Positions 17,814 through 26,242 of a DNA stretch of 64,000 bases are shown one piece after another. The stretch is from the NCBI GenBank assembly GCA_965243805.1, contig OZ251577.1, positions 3,410,001 through 3,474,000 of the forward strand. The letters are read 5' to 3'. Within the stretch, counting starts at the first letter, position 1. The number at the start of each line of letters is the position of its first letter. The DNA comes from CATQHQ01 sp965243805 (lineage in GTDB: Bacteria; Gemmatimonadota; Gemmatimonadetes; Longimicrobiales; Gaopeijiaceae). A program made the translations under genes and the position numbers. The notes below the pieces were generated by a model that was not told the DNA's origin, ran no database searches, and worked only from the letters and a program-made list of their open reading frames with translations.

Positions 17814-19111
17814 CGATCACGTTCGTCTGCACGGGCAACACCTGCCGGTCGCCGATGGCCGAGGCCGTTGCACATCGGATGGCGGATGCGCACGGTCTGC
17901 GCGGTCCCGACAACCGGGTGGTCGTGCGCTCCGCCGGGGTTGCCGCCCTGCCGGGGGTGCCGGCCAGCCCGGGGGCCCGGCGAGCGGCCACGGCGGCGGG
18001 GTTGGAGCTGGGCGCGCACCGGAGCGAGGCTCTCACGGCCGAGCGGATCGCCGAGTCCGATGTGATCGCGTGCATGAGCCGACACCATGCGGCGGTCGCC
18101 GCGGAGATGGGCGGCGGCGCCAAGGTTCGGCTCCTGCGCGACGAGGGGGGGCGCGAAGTGGAGGTGGAGGACCCGTTCGGCGGGCCGCAGGAGCTGTACG
18201 ACCGGACGTTCCGGGAGCTGGAGGCCCGGGTCGGCGGCCTCCTGGCCGGGCTCTTCACCCAGGGCTTCGCCAAGCCGGGGAAGGGCGCGTCCTATGTCTT
18301 GCTGGGGAGCCCCGTTGCCCACAGCCTCTCGCCGACGATCCACAACGCCGCCTTCCGTCGCGCCCGGCGCGAGGCCGTCTACTGGGCGCGTCCCACCAGC
18401 CCGGCGGAGTGCGGCGCCGTCTTGCGGGAGATCGCCTTGGCCGGTGGCGGAGGCAACGTGACCGTGCCCCTGAAGCAGAGGGCGGCGCAATACGTGGATG
18501 CGGCCACTCGCGCCGTGTCCGCCACGGGGGCGTGCAACACCTTCTGGGGGCGCGACGGCGTGGTTCATGGCGACAACACGGACGCGGAGGGGTTTCTGGG
18601 CACATGGAGGCACGGGTTCGGAGAGGACCCTGGGCTTCCCGAGGGGCCTCGCGTGCTGCTCCTGGGCGCGGGAGGGGCGGCTCGGGGAGTTCTCTACGCG
18701 CTGCTCGCGTTCGGGCTCGCCGATCGGGTTGACCTCTGGAACCGCACCGCGCACCGTGCGGAACGCCTCGTGCAGCGCTTCGGCGCCCCCGCCGCCCACC
18801 GCCTCCGCGCCGTCGAATCGTGGGAGGGAACCGCGCCCGATGTGGTCGTCAACGCCACGTCGGTGGGCATGGACGGCGAGCGCGCGCCCCTGGACCTGCG
18901 GAAGCTGGTGGCGCGTCCGAAGGCGCTGATCGACTTGGTGTACCGACGAGAGCCGACACCGCTGGTCCGCCAAGCCGTCGCGATGGGGGTCGGGGCGCAG
19001 GACGGCAGGGACATGCTGGCGAGGCAGGCGGAAGCATCCTACCGTTGCTGGTTCGGGGAAGATGCGCCGGCGGGCGTCATGGCGGACGCTCTGCGACGGG
19101 CGAGCCCGTGA
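17810..19111 (+). CDS. aroE: Fusion of low-molecular-weight phosphatase and shikimate dehydrogenase
   Basis: Residues 1-150 form a low-molecular-weight protein-tyrosine-phosphatase domain: P-loop CTGNTCRS (Cys7-Arg13) and DPFGGP with the general-acid Asp121. Residues 160-433 form shikimate dehydrogenase: SPVAHSLSPTIHNAAF, NVTVPLK with catalytic Lys222, NTDAEGF with Asp258, the NADP loop LLLGAGGAARG, and NATSVGMDG. The frame is uninterrupted through the joint and no start codon with a ribosome-binding site is visible there, so one polypeptide is expected. The AroE half reduces 3-dehydroshikimate; the phosphatase substrate is unknown. It overlaps tsaC and comF by 4 bp each. Confidence 0.88.
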   Translation: MTITFVCTGNTCRSPMAEAVAHRMADAHGLRGPDNRVVVRSAGVAALPGVPASPGARRAATAAGLELGAHRSEALTAERIAESDVIACMSRHHAAVAAEMGGGAKVRLLRDEGGREVEVEDPFGGPQELYDRTFRELEARVGGLLAGLFTQGFAKPGKGASYVLLGSPVAHSLSPTIHNAAFRRARREAVYWARPTSPAECGAVLREIALAGGGGNVTVPLKQRAAQYVDAATRAVSATGACNTFWGRDGVVHGDNTDAEGFLGTWRHGFGEDPGLPEGPRVLLLGAGGAARGVLYALLAFGLADRVDLWNRTAHRAERLVQRFGAPAAHRLRAVESWEGTAPDVVVNATSVGMDGERAPLDLRKLVARPKALIDLVYRREPTPLVRQAVAMGVGAQDGRDMLARQAEASYRCWFGEDAPAGVMADALRRASP

Positions 19112-19986
19112 CCCCAAGACACGTGACCCAGGGACGGGGAACGGCCCGACGGGCGGCGGCGGTTCCGTCCTCGTTGCCCAGCCGCCTCTCCGGTGCGTTG
19201 CCCAGCCGCCTCTCCGGTGCGCTGACGGGAGCCCTGGACTTCCTGCTTCCCCCGGCGTGCGCTGGCTGCGGGGGAGACGCGGGCGGCCAGTCCTCGCCCG
19301 TGTGCCGGAGCTGCCACCTGCGCCTGCCGCCCGTCCCGCTTCCCGTCTGCGCTCGGTGCGGCGCACCGCTGGGGACCGGTCGGGCGCCCTCGTGCCTGGA
19401 CTGCGCCGAGTGGCCCGACCTCCTGGTCGGTGCCCGCGCCGCGTGTCTGCTGGAGTCGCCCGCCCGGGAGCTGGTGCACGCACTCAAGTACCAGGGCTGG
19501 GAAGGCGTCGGCCGGTTCATGGGCGAAGAAATGGCCAAGCGGGCGCCGCCGCTGGCCAGTGAGGCCGACTTCGTGGTGCCGGTGCCCACCTCCCGTCGCA
19601 ACCTTCGGCGGCGGGGCTACAACCAAGCCCAGGTGATCGCCGCGGCCTTGGCGGACATGCTGGGCGTCCCTCTGCTGGCGTGCTTGGAACGCCGGACGCA
19701 GGTCGGAACCCAAACCACCTTGAACCCAGCCCAGCGACGGGCTAACGTCAGTGGAGCGTTTGTCCTGGCCGAGTCCTGCCGGGACACTCTGGAGGGCCGG
19801 CGCGTGGCACTGGTGGACGACGTGTTCACCACCGGCGCCACCGTTCTCGCGGCAGTGCAGGCCCTCGCCGCCGGCAACCCCGCCTCCGTCTTCGCGTACG
19901 CCTTTGCGCGAACGGTTCCGATCTCCATCGACCACGCGCTGGACGCAAGCCCCGACGTGGACAGTCTCCACGGACCCATCAGATGA
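19108..19986 (+). CDS. comF: ComF-family phosphoribosyltransferase
   Basis: A Cys-rich N-terminal zinc finger (PACAGCGG, CRSCHLRL, CARCG, CLDC) is followed by a type I PRTase domain with PVPTSRRNLRRRGYNQA and the PRPP loop VALVDDVFTTGAT. ComF proteins are needed for DNA uptake in naturally competent bacteria, but many genomes carry them without full competence gear and the substrate is unknown. GTG 19108 overlaps the aroE stop; GTG 19123 is an alternative. The first 45 residues contain a duplicated LPSRLSGA segment. Confidence 0.88.
   Translation: MTPRHVTQGRGTARRAAAVPSSLPSRLSGALPSRLSGALTGALDFLLPPACAGCGGDAGGQSSPVCRSCHLRLPPVPLPVCARCGAPLGTGRAPSCLDCAEWPDLLVGARAACLLESPARELVHALKYQGWEGVGRFMGEEMAKRAPPLASEADFVVPVPTSRRNLRRRGYNQAQVIAAALADMLGVPLLACLERRTQVGTQTTLNPAQRRANVSGAFVLAESCRDTLEGRRVALVDDVFTTGATVLAAVQALAAGNPASVFAYAFARTVPISIDHALDASPDVDSLHGPIR
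19174..19221 (+). repeat. Perfect 24-bp tandem duplication in comF leader
   Basis: A 24-bp unit (beginning ttgcccagccgcctctcc) occurs twice without mismatch, 19174-19197 and 19198-19221. It adds eight residues and keeps frame, so it looks recent. Confidence 0.92.
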
Positions 19987-20000
19987 GAAGCGCACCTGCA

Positions 20001-21020
20001 ATGCCCATCCGCGTCGCCGTCAACGGCTTCGGTCGAATCGGCCGGAACGTCCTCAGGGCCGCCAAGCGCTCCGGTGCCGAAATCACCTTCGTCGCCGTCA
20101 ACGACCTGGCCGACGCGGCGACCCTCGCTCATCTGCTCAAGTACGACTCGGTCCACGGCGCCTATCGCGGCCAAGTCGAGGTGGACGACGATGCGCTCGT
20201 GGTGGATGGCGACCCGCTGCCGGTGCTTGCGGAGCGCGATCCTGCCCGTCTCCCCTGGGGCGAGATGGAGGTGGACGTGGTGGTGGAGTCCACTGGCGTC
20301 TTCCGCACCCGCGAGCTGGCGTCGAAGCATCTGGCCGCCGGCGCCCGCAAGGTGGTCGTTTCGGCGCCCGCCAAGGGCGAGGACGCGACGATCGTGATGG
20401 GCGTGAATCACGACAGCTACGATCCAGAGCGCCATCACCTGATCTCCAACGCCAGCTGCACCACGAACTGCTTGGCGCCGGTGGCCAAGGTCCTCTCGGA
20501 GCGCTTCGGCTTCGTCCGAGGGTTGATGACCACGATCCATTCCTACACAATGGGCCAGTCGGTTCTGGACGGCCCCCACAAGGACCTTCGTCGGGCCCGG
20601 GCCGCCGCAGTCAGCATGATCCCCACCACGACGGGCGCTGCGCGCGCCACCTCTCTAGTCCTGCCGGAGTTGGAAGGCAAGCTTGACGGGATGGCGATCC
20701 GCGTGCCTACTCCCGATGTTTCACTAGTGGACTTGGTGGCCGAAGTGGAGACGGACGTGACGCCGGAGACCGTCAACGACGCTTTTCGAGCCGCTGCCGG
20801 CGGGGAGCTAGCGGGCATCTTGCGGGTTGAAGACGAGCCGCTGGTCTCGGTGGACTTCACGGGAGAGCCGGCCAGCTCCGTGGTGGACGGCCCCAGCACC
20901 TCGGTCATGGGCGGGCGGATGGTGAAGGTCCTCGCTTGGTACGACAACGAGTGGGGGTACGCCAGCCGAGTGGTGGACCTGGCGCAGTACGTAGGCGCGA
21001 AGTACGTAGGCGCGGCGTAG
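20001..21020 (+). CDS. gap: Glyceraldehyde-3-phosphate dehydrogenase
   Basis: Glycolytic NAD-dependent oxidation and phosphorylation of glyceraldehyde 3-phosphate. Seen are VAVNGFGRIGRNV (NAD-binding), the active-site SNASCTTNCLAPV with catalytic Cys, HSYTMGQSVLDGPHKDLRRAR and WYDNEWGYASRV. ATG 20001 gives MPIRVAVNGFGRIG; an in-frame ATG at 19983 overlaps the comF stop and would add six residues. The last residues repeat a YVGA segment because of a short duplication in the DNA. It lies upstream of pgk-tpiA but is split from them by a sigma-factor pair. Confidence 0.95.
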   Translation: MPIRVAVNGFGRIGRNVLRAAKRSGAEITFVAVNDLADAATLAHLLKYDSVHGAYRGQVEVDDDALVVDGDPLPVLAERDPARLPWGEMEVDVVVESTGVFRTRELASKHLAAGARKVVVSAPAKGEDATIVMGVNHDSYDPERHHLISNASCTTNCLAPVAKVLSERFGFVRGLMTTIHSYTMGQSVLDGPHKDLRRARAAAVSMIPTTTGAARATSLVLPELEGKLDGMAIRVPTPDVSLVDLVAEVETDVTPETVNDAFRAAAGGELAGILRVEDEPLVSVDFTGEPASSVVDGPSTSVMGGRMVKVLAWYDNEWGYASRVVDLAQYVGAKYVGAA

Positions 21021-21038
21021 GCCGCAAAGAGGGAACGC

Positions 21039-21740
21039 ATGATGAGCACGACGACGATCGACCGAACGGCCCCTGAAGCCCAAGTGCACTCGCCACCGCT
21101 CGCTTCCGAAGCGGCCGCGCCCGGGCAGCCGGGAGGCGACTTGGCCGAGACCCAGGTCGTACCCGACGGTCCGACCGCACCAGAGCAGCCGGGAGGCGAC
21201 CGCCCGAACGCGCAGGCGGAATCGAGCCTGCCGCCGGACTTCAACGAGTGGTTCCACAAGCACCGCGAGCCGATCTACCGCTACATCCGGTTCCGCGTCG
21301 CAACCCGGGAAATCGCCGAAGACCTGACGTCCGACGTCTTCGTGAAGGCGTTGCGCGCCCGGGACAGCTACGATCCCAAGCGCTCGTCGCCCCGGACTTG
21401 GCTCCTTCGGATCGCCCGCAACACGGTCACCGACCACTTGCGGGCCCTGCAGCGACGGAACTCCCTCCACGTATCGCTGGACCGCGTTCCGGATCTCGTC
21501 TCCCAATCCCCTTCGCAGGAGGAGCGGATCATCCGCGAGGAGGAGATCCAGAGGCTTCTCAACGCGGTGGCGACCCTCCGAGAGAGAGATCGGGAAATCC
21601 TCTCCCTTCGCTACGGGTCGGGCCTGGGCAATAGCGAGATCGCCGAGGCTCTGAAGATCAGCCCCAACGCGGTGGCGGTGCGCATCCACCGGGCGTTGGT
21701 GCGCCTCAAGGCAGTCGTGACCGACCCGGAAGACGAGTAG
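21039..21740 (+). CDS. ECF-type RNA polymerase sigma factor
   Basis: After about 65 residues of Pro/Ala/Glu-rich leader comes a sigma-70 region 2 (FNEWFHKHREPIYRYIRFRV ... DVFVKALRA ... PRTWLLRIARN). A 45-residue linker leads to region 4 with an HTH (LPxR-like RERDREILSLRYGSGLGNSEIAEALKIS ... VAVRIHRAL, read in segments). There is no region 1 or 3, so it is extracytoplasmic-function type. It sits 18 bp after gap and one base before a membrane-anchored TonB_C protein that is probably its partner. Target promoters are not known. Confidence 0.88.
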   Translation: MMSTTTIDRTAPEAQVHSPPLASEAAAPGQPGGDLAETQVVPDGPTAPEQPGGDRPNAQAESSLPPDFNEWFHKHREPIYRYIRFRVATREIAEDLTSDVFVKALRARDSYDPKRSSPRTWLLRIARNTVTDHLRALQRRNSLHVSLDRVPDLVSQSPSQEERIIREEEIQRLLNAVATLRERDREILSLRYGSGLGNSEIAEALKISPNAVAVRIHRALVRLKAVVTDPEDE

Positions 21741-21741
21741 G

Positions 21742-22548
21742 ATGTTCCCCAGGCGCGACGGGAAACGGCCTGCCGAGCTGCCTGCGGAACTGGCGCGCCT
21801 CCACCGGGAGCTGCGTGGCATCGCCATCGAGGAACGATGTTCCTTTGGCGCGGAGCTTCGGGCGAAGCTCGAGGAGGAGCACCGGCGAGCCAAGAAGCGG
21901 GTAGGGACTGGCTTCGCTCGCCGTCGCGTTTCGGGCCCCCGCCTGGCGGTAGTTGCCGCCGCGGGGGCTTTCTTTTTGGTATGCGTCGGGTTGGCGGTGC
22001 CGTCGGCGCGCGCCTCCCTGGCGAAGCTGTTGCTGGGGTTGCCTCAGGCCGCCCAGTCCAGTGTGAACCCGGTGCCTTCCGGGGAGGCGCAGCGTTCCGC
22101 CTCCGAGGATCGTGCCCAGCCGGCCGGATCGGCGAGGGAAGTGGTCCTCCCACCGGAGCCCGATCCCATTGATCCCCCTAGGGTTCCCGTGTCGTTGCCT
22201 GCCACCCTTCCGAGGATCATGAGCACGGACGAGGCGCGGAGGGCAGTCGCGCGCCAATATCCAGCCCACCTTCAGCAGGCCGGGATCGGGGGCAGGGTGC
22301 GGGTGCTGGCGTGGGTCAACTCCGACGGTACCGCCGACCATCTCCGCGTCAGCGAGTCTTCCGGCATCGTCGCGCTGGACGAGGCTGCTCGGACCGCCGC
22401 GACCGCCTTCCGCTTCCGCCCGGCGATGCGTGGCGCCGAGCCCGTGGGGGCGTGGGTCGAGTTCTCGATCCGCTTCCGCCCTTCAAGTGCTGCCGAGGAA
22501 CAGTCGGAACTCGAGTCCAGAGCCCTGCGGATCCCGCTCAGCAACTGA
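21742..22548 (+). CDS. Membrane-anchored TonB C-terminal domain protein, likely sigma partner
   Basis: The 268-residue protein has a charged cytoplasmic N terminus (about 60 residues, helical), one membrane segment (VVAAAGAFFLVCVGLAVPS) and a Pro-rich periplasmic linker. A TonB_C domain follows at about residues 165-250 (GIGGRVRVLAWVNSDGTADH ... ALDEAARTAATAFRFRPA). The topology equals that of an anti-sigma factor with a TonB-like periplasmic domain. It starts one base after the sigma stop, so the two are probably translated together. Whether it contacts an ExbBD motor, binds the sigma factor, or both, is inference. Confidence 0.7.
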   Translation: MFPRRDGKRPAELPAELARLHRELRGIAIEERCSFGAELRAKLEEEHRRAKKRVGTGFARRRVSGPRLAVVAAAGAFFLVCVGLAVPSARASLAKLLLGLPQAAQSSVNPVPSGEAQRSASEDRAQPAGSAREVVLPPEPDPIDPPRVPVSLPATLPRIMSTDEARRAVARQYPAHLQQAGIGGRVRVLAWVNSDGTADHLRVSESSGIVALDEAARTAATAFRFRPAMRGAEPVGAWVEFSIRFRPSSAAEEQSELESRALRIPLSN

Positions 22549-22606
22549 TCCCCGCCCGGCCTCCTCTCGCGGCGTCGCCCATCGACCCTGCGGCGTCCAT
22601 CGACCC

Positions 22607-23836
22607 TTGAAGAAGACCCTCGACGACCTGTTGCTTGGCGAGCGGGGCGGCGCGGTCGTGGCGCTCCGGGCCGACTTCAACGTGCCGCTGGACGGCGGTC
22701 GCGTCGCCGACCCCACGCGCATCGAACGCACGGTCCCCACGATCCAGCGCCTGACGGCAGCGGGGATGCGCGTGGTGATCCTTTCCCATCTGGGTCGTCC
22801 GGGCGGTCGAGTCGATCGCCGCTTCACGCTCAAGCCGACGGCCGACTACTTGGCGGGACGGCTGGTCGCGCCGGTGCGCTTCCTGGCCCACGTGGCCGGC
22901 CCAGCGGTGGCGGCGGCGGTGGAGAAGCAGCCGGCGGGCACGGTCATGGTGGTGGAGAACACGCGCTTCCTGCCCGGCGAGACGGCCAACGATCCTGCGC
23001 TTGCCACGGACTGGGCCGGGTGGGCGGAGCACTTCGTGACCGACGCCTTCGGGAGTGCTCACCGCGCCCACGCGTCCACCGACGGCCTGCCGCGAGCCGT
23101 GACGGCGAAGGGCGGCGTGGCGGCGGCTGGGTTGCTGGTGGAGGAGGAGCTGGCCGTGATGGGCCGTCTTCTCCACCGGCCCGCCCGCCCCTTCGTGGCA
23201 GTGCTGGGAGGAGCCAAAGCGTCGGAGAAGATCGGTGTGATGGAGGCGCTTCTGACCCGCGCCGACGCCCTGCTGGTGGGCGGCGCCATGGCCAACACCT
23301 TCTTCTTGGCCATGGGACTGGAGACGGGGGCGTCCCTGGTGGAGCCGGGCCAAGCGGAGACGGCAGCGGCGCTCATGGAGGTCGCGGGTCCCCGCTTGGT
23401 GCTGCCGTTGGACTGCGTGGCGGCGCGGAGCGTGGAGGTCGGCGCACCCGTTCGGACGGCGGCCAGAACCGAGGTACGGCCCGGCGAGGTCGTCAGCGAC
23501 GTGGGACCCGCCACCGTGGCCCTCTTCGGCGACTTCCTGGCCAGCGCGGCGACGGTGGCGTGGAACGGTCCCATGGGCGTCTTCGAGACGGCGGGCTTCG
23601 AGCGCGGGACGTTCGGCGTGGCTCGAGCGGTGGCCGCCGCCGCGGATCGGGGAGCCCTGGCGGTCGTCGGAGGCGGCGATTCGGCGGCGGCGGCCTCGGC
23701 GGCTGGCGTCGCACAGCGCATGACCCACATTTCAACGGGGGGCGGCGCGACGCTGGAGCTGCTGGCGGGCAGGGATCTGCCGGGAGTCGCGTCGCTCTCG
23801 GACCGCCCCGACCCCGCCAAGGGAGCTCCCGCATGA
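22607..23836 (+). CDS. pgk: Phosphoglycerate kinase
   Basis: Transfers phosphate from 1,3-bisphosphoglycerate to ADP. Family signatures are LRADFNVPLDGG, ILSHLGRPGG, the ENTRFLPGE segment, DAFGSAHRAHAST, VLGGAKASEKIGVM and the C-terminal GGGDSAAAAS. No ATG or GTG precedes the conserved strand in frame near the expected start. TTG at about 22607 gives LKKTLDDLLLGERGG and is taken as the start. Length is about 409 residues, normal for Pgk. It overlaps tpiA by 4 bp. Confidence 0.92.
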   Translation: MKKTLDDLLLGERGGAVVALRADFNVPLDGGRVADPTRIERTVPTIQRLTAAGMRVVILSHLGRPGGRVDRRFTLKPTADYLAGRLVAPVRFLAHVAGPAVAAAVEKQPAGTVMVVENTRFLPGETANDPALATDWAGWAEHFVTDAFGSAHRAHASTDGLPRAVTAKGGVAAAGLLVEEELAVMGRLLHRPARPFVAVLGGAKASEKIGVMEALLTRADALLVGGAMANTFFLAMGLETGASLVEPGQAETAAALMEVAGPRLVLPLDCVAARSVEVGAPVRTAARTEVRPGEVVSDVGPATVALFGDFLASAATVAWNGPMGVFETAGFERGTFGVARAVAAAADRGALAVVGGGDSAAAASAAGVAQRMTHISTGGGATLELLAGRDLPGVASLSDRPDPAKGAPA

Positions 23837-24654
23837 CCAAGGTCGTTGCCGCCAACTGGAAAATGCACCACGGCCCGCAGGCTGCTCGCCGGTTCTTCCG
23901 GAGCTTTCGGCCCGATGTGGCCCCCGAGTCGGTGCGCATCCTCGTCTTTCCGCCCGACGTGTCGCTGGGGGCGTCTATCGGCGCCTCCGGTGCAGCCCAC
24001 GCGGCCAGCGGGTCGGACGGGCTGGGAGCTCCCGTCGAACTCGGCGTTCAGAACGTCCACTGGGAGAGCAGCGGCGCGTTCACAGGCGAGACCTCCGCCG
24101 AGATGGCCTGGGGGGCTGGCGCGACGCTGGCTCTCGTCGGGCACTCGGAGCGCCGCCACCTTTTCGGCGAGACCGACGAGGAGACTGGCCGCAAGGCGAC
24201 TGCCGCCGTCCGGGCTGGCTTGGTTCCCGTGGCGTGCGTGGGCGAGAAGCTGGAGGAGCGGCGGGCCGGTCGGCTCCACGAGGTCCTGGCTCGGCAGCTG
24301 GCCGCCTTGGCGGAAGCACTGGCGGAGGCGACGGCGCGTTTGGGCTTCATGGTGGCGTACGAGCCCGTCTGGGCGATCGGCACCGGCGAGACCGCGACCC
24401 CCGCCGACGTTGCCGACGCCCATGCGATCGTGCGAGACGCCCTGGTGGACGCCGTCGGCCGAGGCGCGCTGGACGCGCCGGTTCTTTATGGAGGCAGCGT
24501 CGCACCGGACAACGCCGCCGCGCTCATGGCCTCGCCGGGAGTGGACGGCGTGCTGGTCGGCGGCGCCAGCCTGGACCCGGCGTCGTTCGCGCAGATCGTG
24601 GAGGCGGCCCCGGGCGCCCGCATTGACAGCGACGGCTCGCCGGCGGAAGCTTAA
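23833..24654 (+). CDS. tpiA: Triosephosphate isomerase
   Basis: Interconverts dihydroxyacetone phosphate and glyceraldehyde 3-phosphate. The protein contains VAANWKMHHG with catalytic Lys, LVGHSERRHLFGE with catalytic His, VAYEPVWAIGTGETATP with the base Glu and flexible loop 6, and LYGGSVAPDNAA. At 273 residues it is slightly longer than typical because of a Gly/Ala/Ser insertion near residue 50. ATG 23833 forms an ATGA overlap with pgk. Confidence 0.95.
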   Translation: MTKVVAANWKMHHGPQAARRFFRSFRPDVAPESVRILVFPPDVSLGASIGASGAAHAASGSDGLGAPVELGVQNVHWESSGAFTGETSAEMAWGAGATLALVGHSERRHLFGETDEETGRKATAAVRAGLVPVACVGEKLEERRAGRLHEVLARQLAALAEALAEATARLGFMVAYEPVWAIGTGETATPADVADAHAIVRDALVDAVGRGALDAPVLYGGSVAPDNAAALMASPGVDGVLVGGASLDPASFAQIVEAAPGARIDSDGSPAEA

Positions 24655-24707
24655 AGGCTCCCAGGCGACAACCGCCGACACTTGCCGCGAATCGGACGCG
24701 AAGCGCA

Positions 24708-25160
24708 ATGTACAACGTGCTCTTGGGCCTATTGGTCCTGGACGGACTCTTCTTGGGCGTGGTCATCCTCCTTCAGTCGGGCAAGGGCGGAGGACTGGCG
24801 GCGATGGGCGGCGGCGCCGCGGCCACCGACGTTCTGGGCGGACGCCAGGCGACCACGCTTCTGACTCGGGCGACATGGACGGCCGGCTCGGCCTTCATGG
24901 TGCTGTCGCTGATCCTGGCCATTATGTCCTCTCGGACCGAAATGCCCTCTTCCGTCCTCGAAGGGCTTTCTGGGCCGACGACCACGATCCCGGAGCCCGT
25001 GCTGCCGGGGGTCGCCCCGCTGGACGACGCAGCACCGCCCGCTGGCGACATCGTGCCGCTGGACGACGCAGCGCCTCCGACTACCGACGTGGTCCCGCCG
25101 GACCCCTCCTCCGACCCACCTCCCGACGCGAACGAGCCGACGGCAGACGCCGGTCGGTAA
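24708..25160 (+). CDS. secG: SecG, with extended C-terminal tail
   Basis: A subunit of the SecYEG translocon. Two membrane segments (LLGLLVLDGLFLGVVILLQ and TAGSAFMVLSLILAIMSS) flank the conserved QSGKGGGLAAMGGG loop. The family is usually 75-110 residues; this one has about 70 extra C-terminal residues rich in Pro, Asp, Ala and Thr, with a duplicated PLDDAAPP. The position after tpiA matches the common gap-pgk-tpiA-secG order. The tail could reach the periplasm; its role is unknown. Confidence 0.88.
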   Translation: MYNVLLGLLVLDGLFLGVVILLQSGKGGGLAAMGGGAAATDVLGGRQATTLLTRATWTAGSAFMVLSLILAIMSSRTEMPSSVLEGLSGPTTTIPEPVLPGVAPLDDAAPPAGDIVPLDDAAPPTTDVVPPDPSSDPPPDANEPTADAGR

Positions 25161-25177
25161 GGATCGGGCTCGGCCCC

Positions 25178-26239
25178 GTGGCTCTGGACGCCGAGACCAC
25201 CGAGGAGCTCCTCTACCAGGGCTTCCAGGCTCGGTTCCTGGAGGATGGCGTGCGGAAGCTGGCCTCCTCCGGCGACCTGTCTTCGGAGTACGCCGACTTT
25301 CGGATCGACCCGCGCTCCCTGGTCATCGCCCAGGCGATGCGAAGCCGCGCCGACGGAAGGGGCGACGCCTGCGCACCGGGCCCCTTGGCTCCGGGACCTG
25401 CGCTGGCGTTCGGCGCCACGCCACTGGAGTTCCTCCGTTGCGCCGGGCGGAAGGGAACTAGCCCAGCCGCATCGAGAGGTGGAGGGCAGAGCTGGAACGA
25501 TCCGCGCCGGGCTCTCTTCGGGTGGGGAGGTCCACGGGGGATCATGACCCAGGTGATGGCGGGCGCCGCGCTGGCGTTCCTGCAACGCCGAGAGGACCGG
25601 GCCGCGCTGGTCTTCGAGGAGTGGCGGGCCGTGGAGACGGGCGCTTGGCACGAGGGGATGAGCTTGGCGGCGGCGGCTCGCGTGCCGCTGATCGCAGGGC
25701 TGGTGCGCTCGCGCCCCGACGCCGGTTGCAGCCGCCCCGACGCCGGTTGCAGCCAAGGAGCACCGGGCTTGGCGGAGATCGCGGCCAACTACGGCGCCGG
25801 CGTCGCCCAAGTCGGCAGCGAAGCTCTCGAAGAAGTACGGCGGACGGTGCGCCAAGCTCGGCGTCGGGTTGCCAGCGGAGCGGGTCCGGTGCTGATCGAG
25901 CTGTTGCCTTTGGAGGGAGACCGCTGGGCCGGCCACGAAGAGCTGGCGCATCGGGCCACGGAGGATGGACTCGGGGGCCGCCGCCTGGAGGCAGTGCGCA
26001 GTGCCGCCAAGGCCGGTGTGGACCACGCGCTGACGCGCCTGCGCAAGGAGCCGGAACCCCGCCCAAGCGACGCCCTGTCCCCCGTGACCGCCGACGCTGC
26101 GCCGTTGCCACCGTGGACGCGCCTGGACCCGCCCCGACCTGGTGGAGAGCCGTCTGCCGCTCAGGCCGGTCGCGAGGCCGAATCCATTGCCGGTCGCGAG
26201 GCCGACTCCATGCCCTGGGCAGCGGCCCCGGCACTGTAG
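25178..26239 (+). CDS. Degenerate 2-oxoacid dehydrogenase E1-alpha-like protein
   Basis: Position (directly before E1-beta) and sequence trends match E1-alpha: an N-terminal TTEELLYQGFQARFLE helix, a GPRGIMTQVMAGAALAFL stretch matching the family's 'G.GIVGAQ.P.AAG' region, a GAWHEGMSLAAAARVPLI helix, GPVLIEL, and a late GHEEL. The thiamine pyrophosphate motif is not intact. The family's GDGA aligns with Glu-Trp-Arg-Ala near residue 148, and the downstream Asn-Asn with Arg-Ser-Arg. GTG 25178 is the proposed start, with AAGGA 15 bp upstream. Length (353 residues) is normal. A 21-bp duplication interrupts the domain at 25712-25753. It may be a structural pseudo-subunit or a decaying gene. Confidence 0.6.
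   Translation: MALDAETTEELLYQGFQARFLEDGVRKLASSGDLSSEYADFRIDPRSLVIAQAMRSRADGRGDACAPGPLAPGPALAFGATPLEFLRCAGRKGTSPAASRGGGQSWNDPRRALFGWGGPRGIMTQVMAGAALAFLQRREDRAALVFEEWRAVETGAWHEGMSLAAAARVPLIAGLVRSRPDAGCSRPDAGCSQGAPGLAEIAANYGAGVAQVGSEALEEVRRTVRQARRRVASGAGPVLIELLPLEGDRWAGHEELAHRATEDGLGGRRLEAVRSAAKAGVDHALTRLRKEPEPRPSDALSPVTADAAPLPPWTRLDPPRPGGEPSAAQAGREAESIAGREADSMPWAAAPAL
25712..25753 (+). repeat. 21-bp tandem duplication inside E1-alpha-like gene
   Basis: Two identical 21-bp units (core cgccccgacgccggttgc) at 25712-25732 and 25733-25753 duplicate the residues RPDAGCS in frame. The insertion falls where E1-alpha enzymes carry the end of the cofactor motif. Confidence 0.92.
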
Positions 26240-26242
26240 ACG

